From the NCBI RefSeq assembly GCF_023078835.1, contig NZ_CP090898.1:2234045-2298044 (forward strand): a DNA stretch of 64,000 nt. The letters run 5' to 3'. Below the pieces are notes generated by a model, which worked only from the letters and a program-made list of their open reading frames with translations, was not told the origin of the DNA and did not search any database. Origin of the DNA: Synechococcus sp. NB0720_010 (lineage in GTDB: Bacteria > Cyanobacteriota > Cyanobacteriia > PCC-6307 > Cyanobiaceae). Below, one piece after another: positions 63,183-64,000 of the stretch. Numbering within the stretch: the stretch's first letter is position 1; each line of letters begins with the position of its first letter. The translations under genes and the position numbers were made by a program.

Positions 63183-63186
63183 GCCC

Positions 63187-63552
63187 ATGGCTGTCGATCC
63201 TGCTGCTCAACCCATTGATGCCCAAGTGCTGGGCAGCACCGAGGTCGATGAGGGCGCGCTGCGACGCCTCCTGCGTCGTGCAGGTCGCGCGATCGCGCGG
63301 CCTGCCATCGAATGCCTCGAGTTGTTGCTGGATTCCGGCACCCCGCCACAGGTTCGCCTGACGATGCTGGCGGCCCTGACCTATCTGCTGGTTCCGGTTG
63401 ATTTGATCCCGGACTTCATCCCGGCGGCGGGCTTCAGCGATGACCTGGTGGCCTTGACCGCCCTGCTCGGTCTCTGCTCGAGTCACATGAGCGAACCCAT
63501 TCGGATGCGGGCGCAGCGCAAACTGGATCGCTGGTTTCCTCCGACGCGCTGA
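63187..63552 (+). CDS. DUF1232 (YkvA-like) membrane protein
   Basis: 121 aa. The DUF1232 signature is LTMLAALTYLLVPVDLIPDFIP then GFSDDLVALTALLGL. Proteins of this kind have one or two membrane helices and unknown function. ATG 63187 sits just behind a perfect hairpin. The stop overlaps the next start by one base. Confidence 0.85.
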   Translation: MAVDPAAQPIDAQVLGSTEVDEGALRRLLRRAGRAIARPAIECLELLLDSGTPPQVRLTMLAALTYLLVPVDLIPDFIPAAGFSDDLVALTALLGLCSSHMSEPIRMRAQRKLDRWFPPTR

Positions 63553-63881
63553 TGGCTGCTCTGACCTCTGAGCAGTTAGACGAACTGCAATCGTTCATCA
63601 AGGATTGGCTCCGCCACAGCGGCCGGACCCAGTCGGACCTGCGGCGAGCCCTGCGGGCAAGCTCGATTCGGATGCCGGTCCTTCTGGATGAGTTGGACCG
63701 CACCTACCGCCGTGACGGTTTGGTGGGCCTGGCTGAACGTCTCTGTGCCATTGAGGCGGTCTGGCAGAGCGAGGACCAAGGCGGGGTTGGTTCCGCCGAT
63801 GCCGCTCCAGCCGTTGAGGACTCCCTTGGGCAATTGGATCTGCTCCTGGAAGAAATCCGACTGGAAGTCGGAGACGGCTGA
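63552..63881 (+). CDS. Conserved hypothetical protein, helical
   Basis: 109 aa, soluble and helix-rich: LTSEQLDELQSFIKDWLRHS and GRTQSDLRRALRASSIRMPVL resemble a DNA- or protein-binding helical bundle. The tail is acidic (LGQLDLLLEEIRLEVG). No known motif. Co-translated with the DUF1232 gene. Confidence 0.65.
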   Translation: MAALTSEQLDELQSFIKDWLRHSGRTQSDLRRALRASSIRMPVLLDELDRTYRRDGLVGLAERLCAIEAVWQSEDQGGVGSADAAPAVEDSLGQLDLLLEEIRLEVGDG

Positions 63882-63928
63882 CGGAGGCCTGCACTCACGT
63901 CACAGTGGGTGCACGTTGCACCGTTGAG

Positions 63929-64000
63929 ATGACCTGCGCGCGTTGGCTGGCTTGGGCGTCCGTTGCGGCCCTGGGTGCTGCAATGCCTTCGGCCGTTCAT
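63929..64000 (+). CDS. Start of an exported protein (partial)
   Basis: 24 residues are visible from ATG 63929: MTCARWLAWASVAALGAAMP then SAVH. This is a plausible signal peptide cut by the window edge. Nothing more can be said. Confidence 0.5.
   Translation, partial: MTCARWLAWASVAALGAAMPSAVH

Overview
The window reads as chromosomal DNA of a high-GC picocyanobacterium of the marine Synechococcus/Cyanobium type. The best markers are a 62-residue ORF that I recognise as the hyper-conserved protein (HCP) of marine Synechococcus and Prochlorococcus, sitting between tRNA-Asp and tRNA-Trp beside rplS, plus hemL, a group 2 sigma factor, a HisIE fusion and many short conserved cyanobacterial genes. 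Genes are tightly packed, frequently overlap by 1-8 bp, and often start with GTG or TTG. I see no rRNA, CRISPR array, transposase or prophage.

Region 1 (1-16.3 kb) is an accessory secretion/surface locus. On the minus strand lie a 1277-aa protein with two cohesin-like and about four cadherin-like (CADG) domains, a parvulin-like peptidyl-prolyl isomerase, and a truncated type I secretion ABC exporter with a cNMP-binding-like domain and a degenerate C39 domain. Divergently, a single 3087-aa gene encodes two complete animal-type haem peroxidase domains, RTX-like calcium-binding glycine repeats and a C-terminal dockerin-like calcium-binding pair. The simplest model is a type I-secreted giant peroxidase tethered through a cohesin-dockerin-like contact. 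This is the most unusual system here.

Region 2 (16.5-29.2 kb) is mostly housekeeping: polA, DUF1643, a CPA1-type cation/proton antiporter, gltX, tRNA-Asp, hcp, tRNA-Trp, rplS, map, an SDR oxidoreductase, a BioD/DRTGG protein, a DprA-like protein, a MAPEG protein and YajQ.

Region 3 (29.2-39.9 kb) groups a LysR regulator, a fused hydantoinase/5-oxoprolinase, gamma-glutamyltransferase, a three-part TRAP transporter and hemL. All could converge on glutamate: extracellular glutathione breakdown, uptake, conversion of 5-oxoproline to glutamate, and glutamate-derived tetrapyrrole synthesis.

Region 4 (40.0-47.6 kb) holds glcD, xthA, small cyanobacterial proteins, an M41-like protease without an AAA domain, larC, an LPG-synthase-like membrane protein and a Fur regulator.

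Region 5 (47.7-54.2 kb) is a metal-homeostasis island: hupE behind a cobalamin riboswitch, a COG0523 GTPase with a long His-rich linker, a lipoprotein, znuA, an outer-membrane barrel protein, znuC, zur (antiparallel) and znuB, with a candidate Zur box at the divergent lipoprotein/znuA promoter.

Region 6 (54.2-64 kb) has an M23 peptidase, two DUF3721 proteins (one with eleven hydrophobic pentads), a PTPS-family protein, hisIE, an RND efflux pair followed by a metzincin-like protease, DUF2214, a sigma factor, a DUF1232 protein and a partial secreted protein at the right edge.
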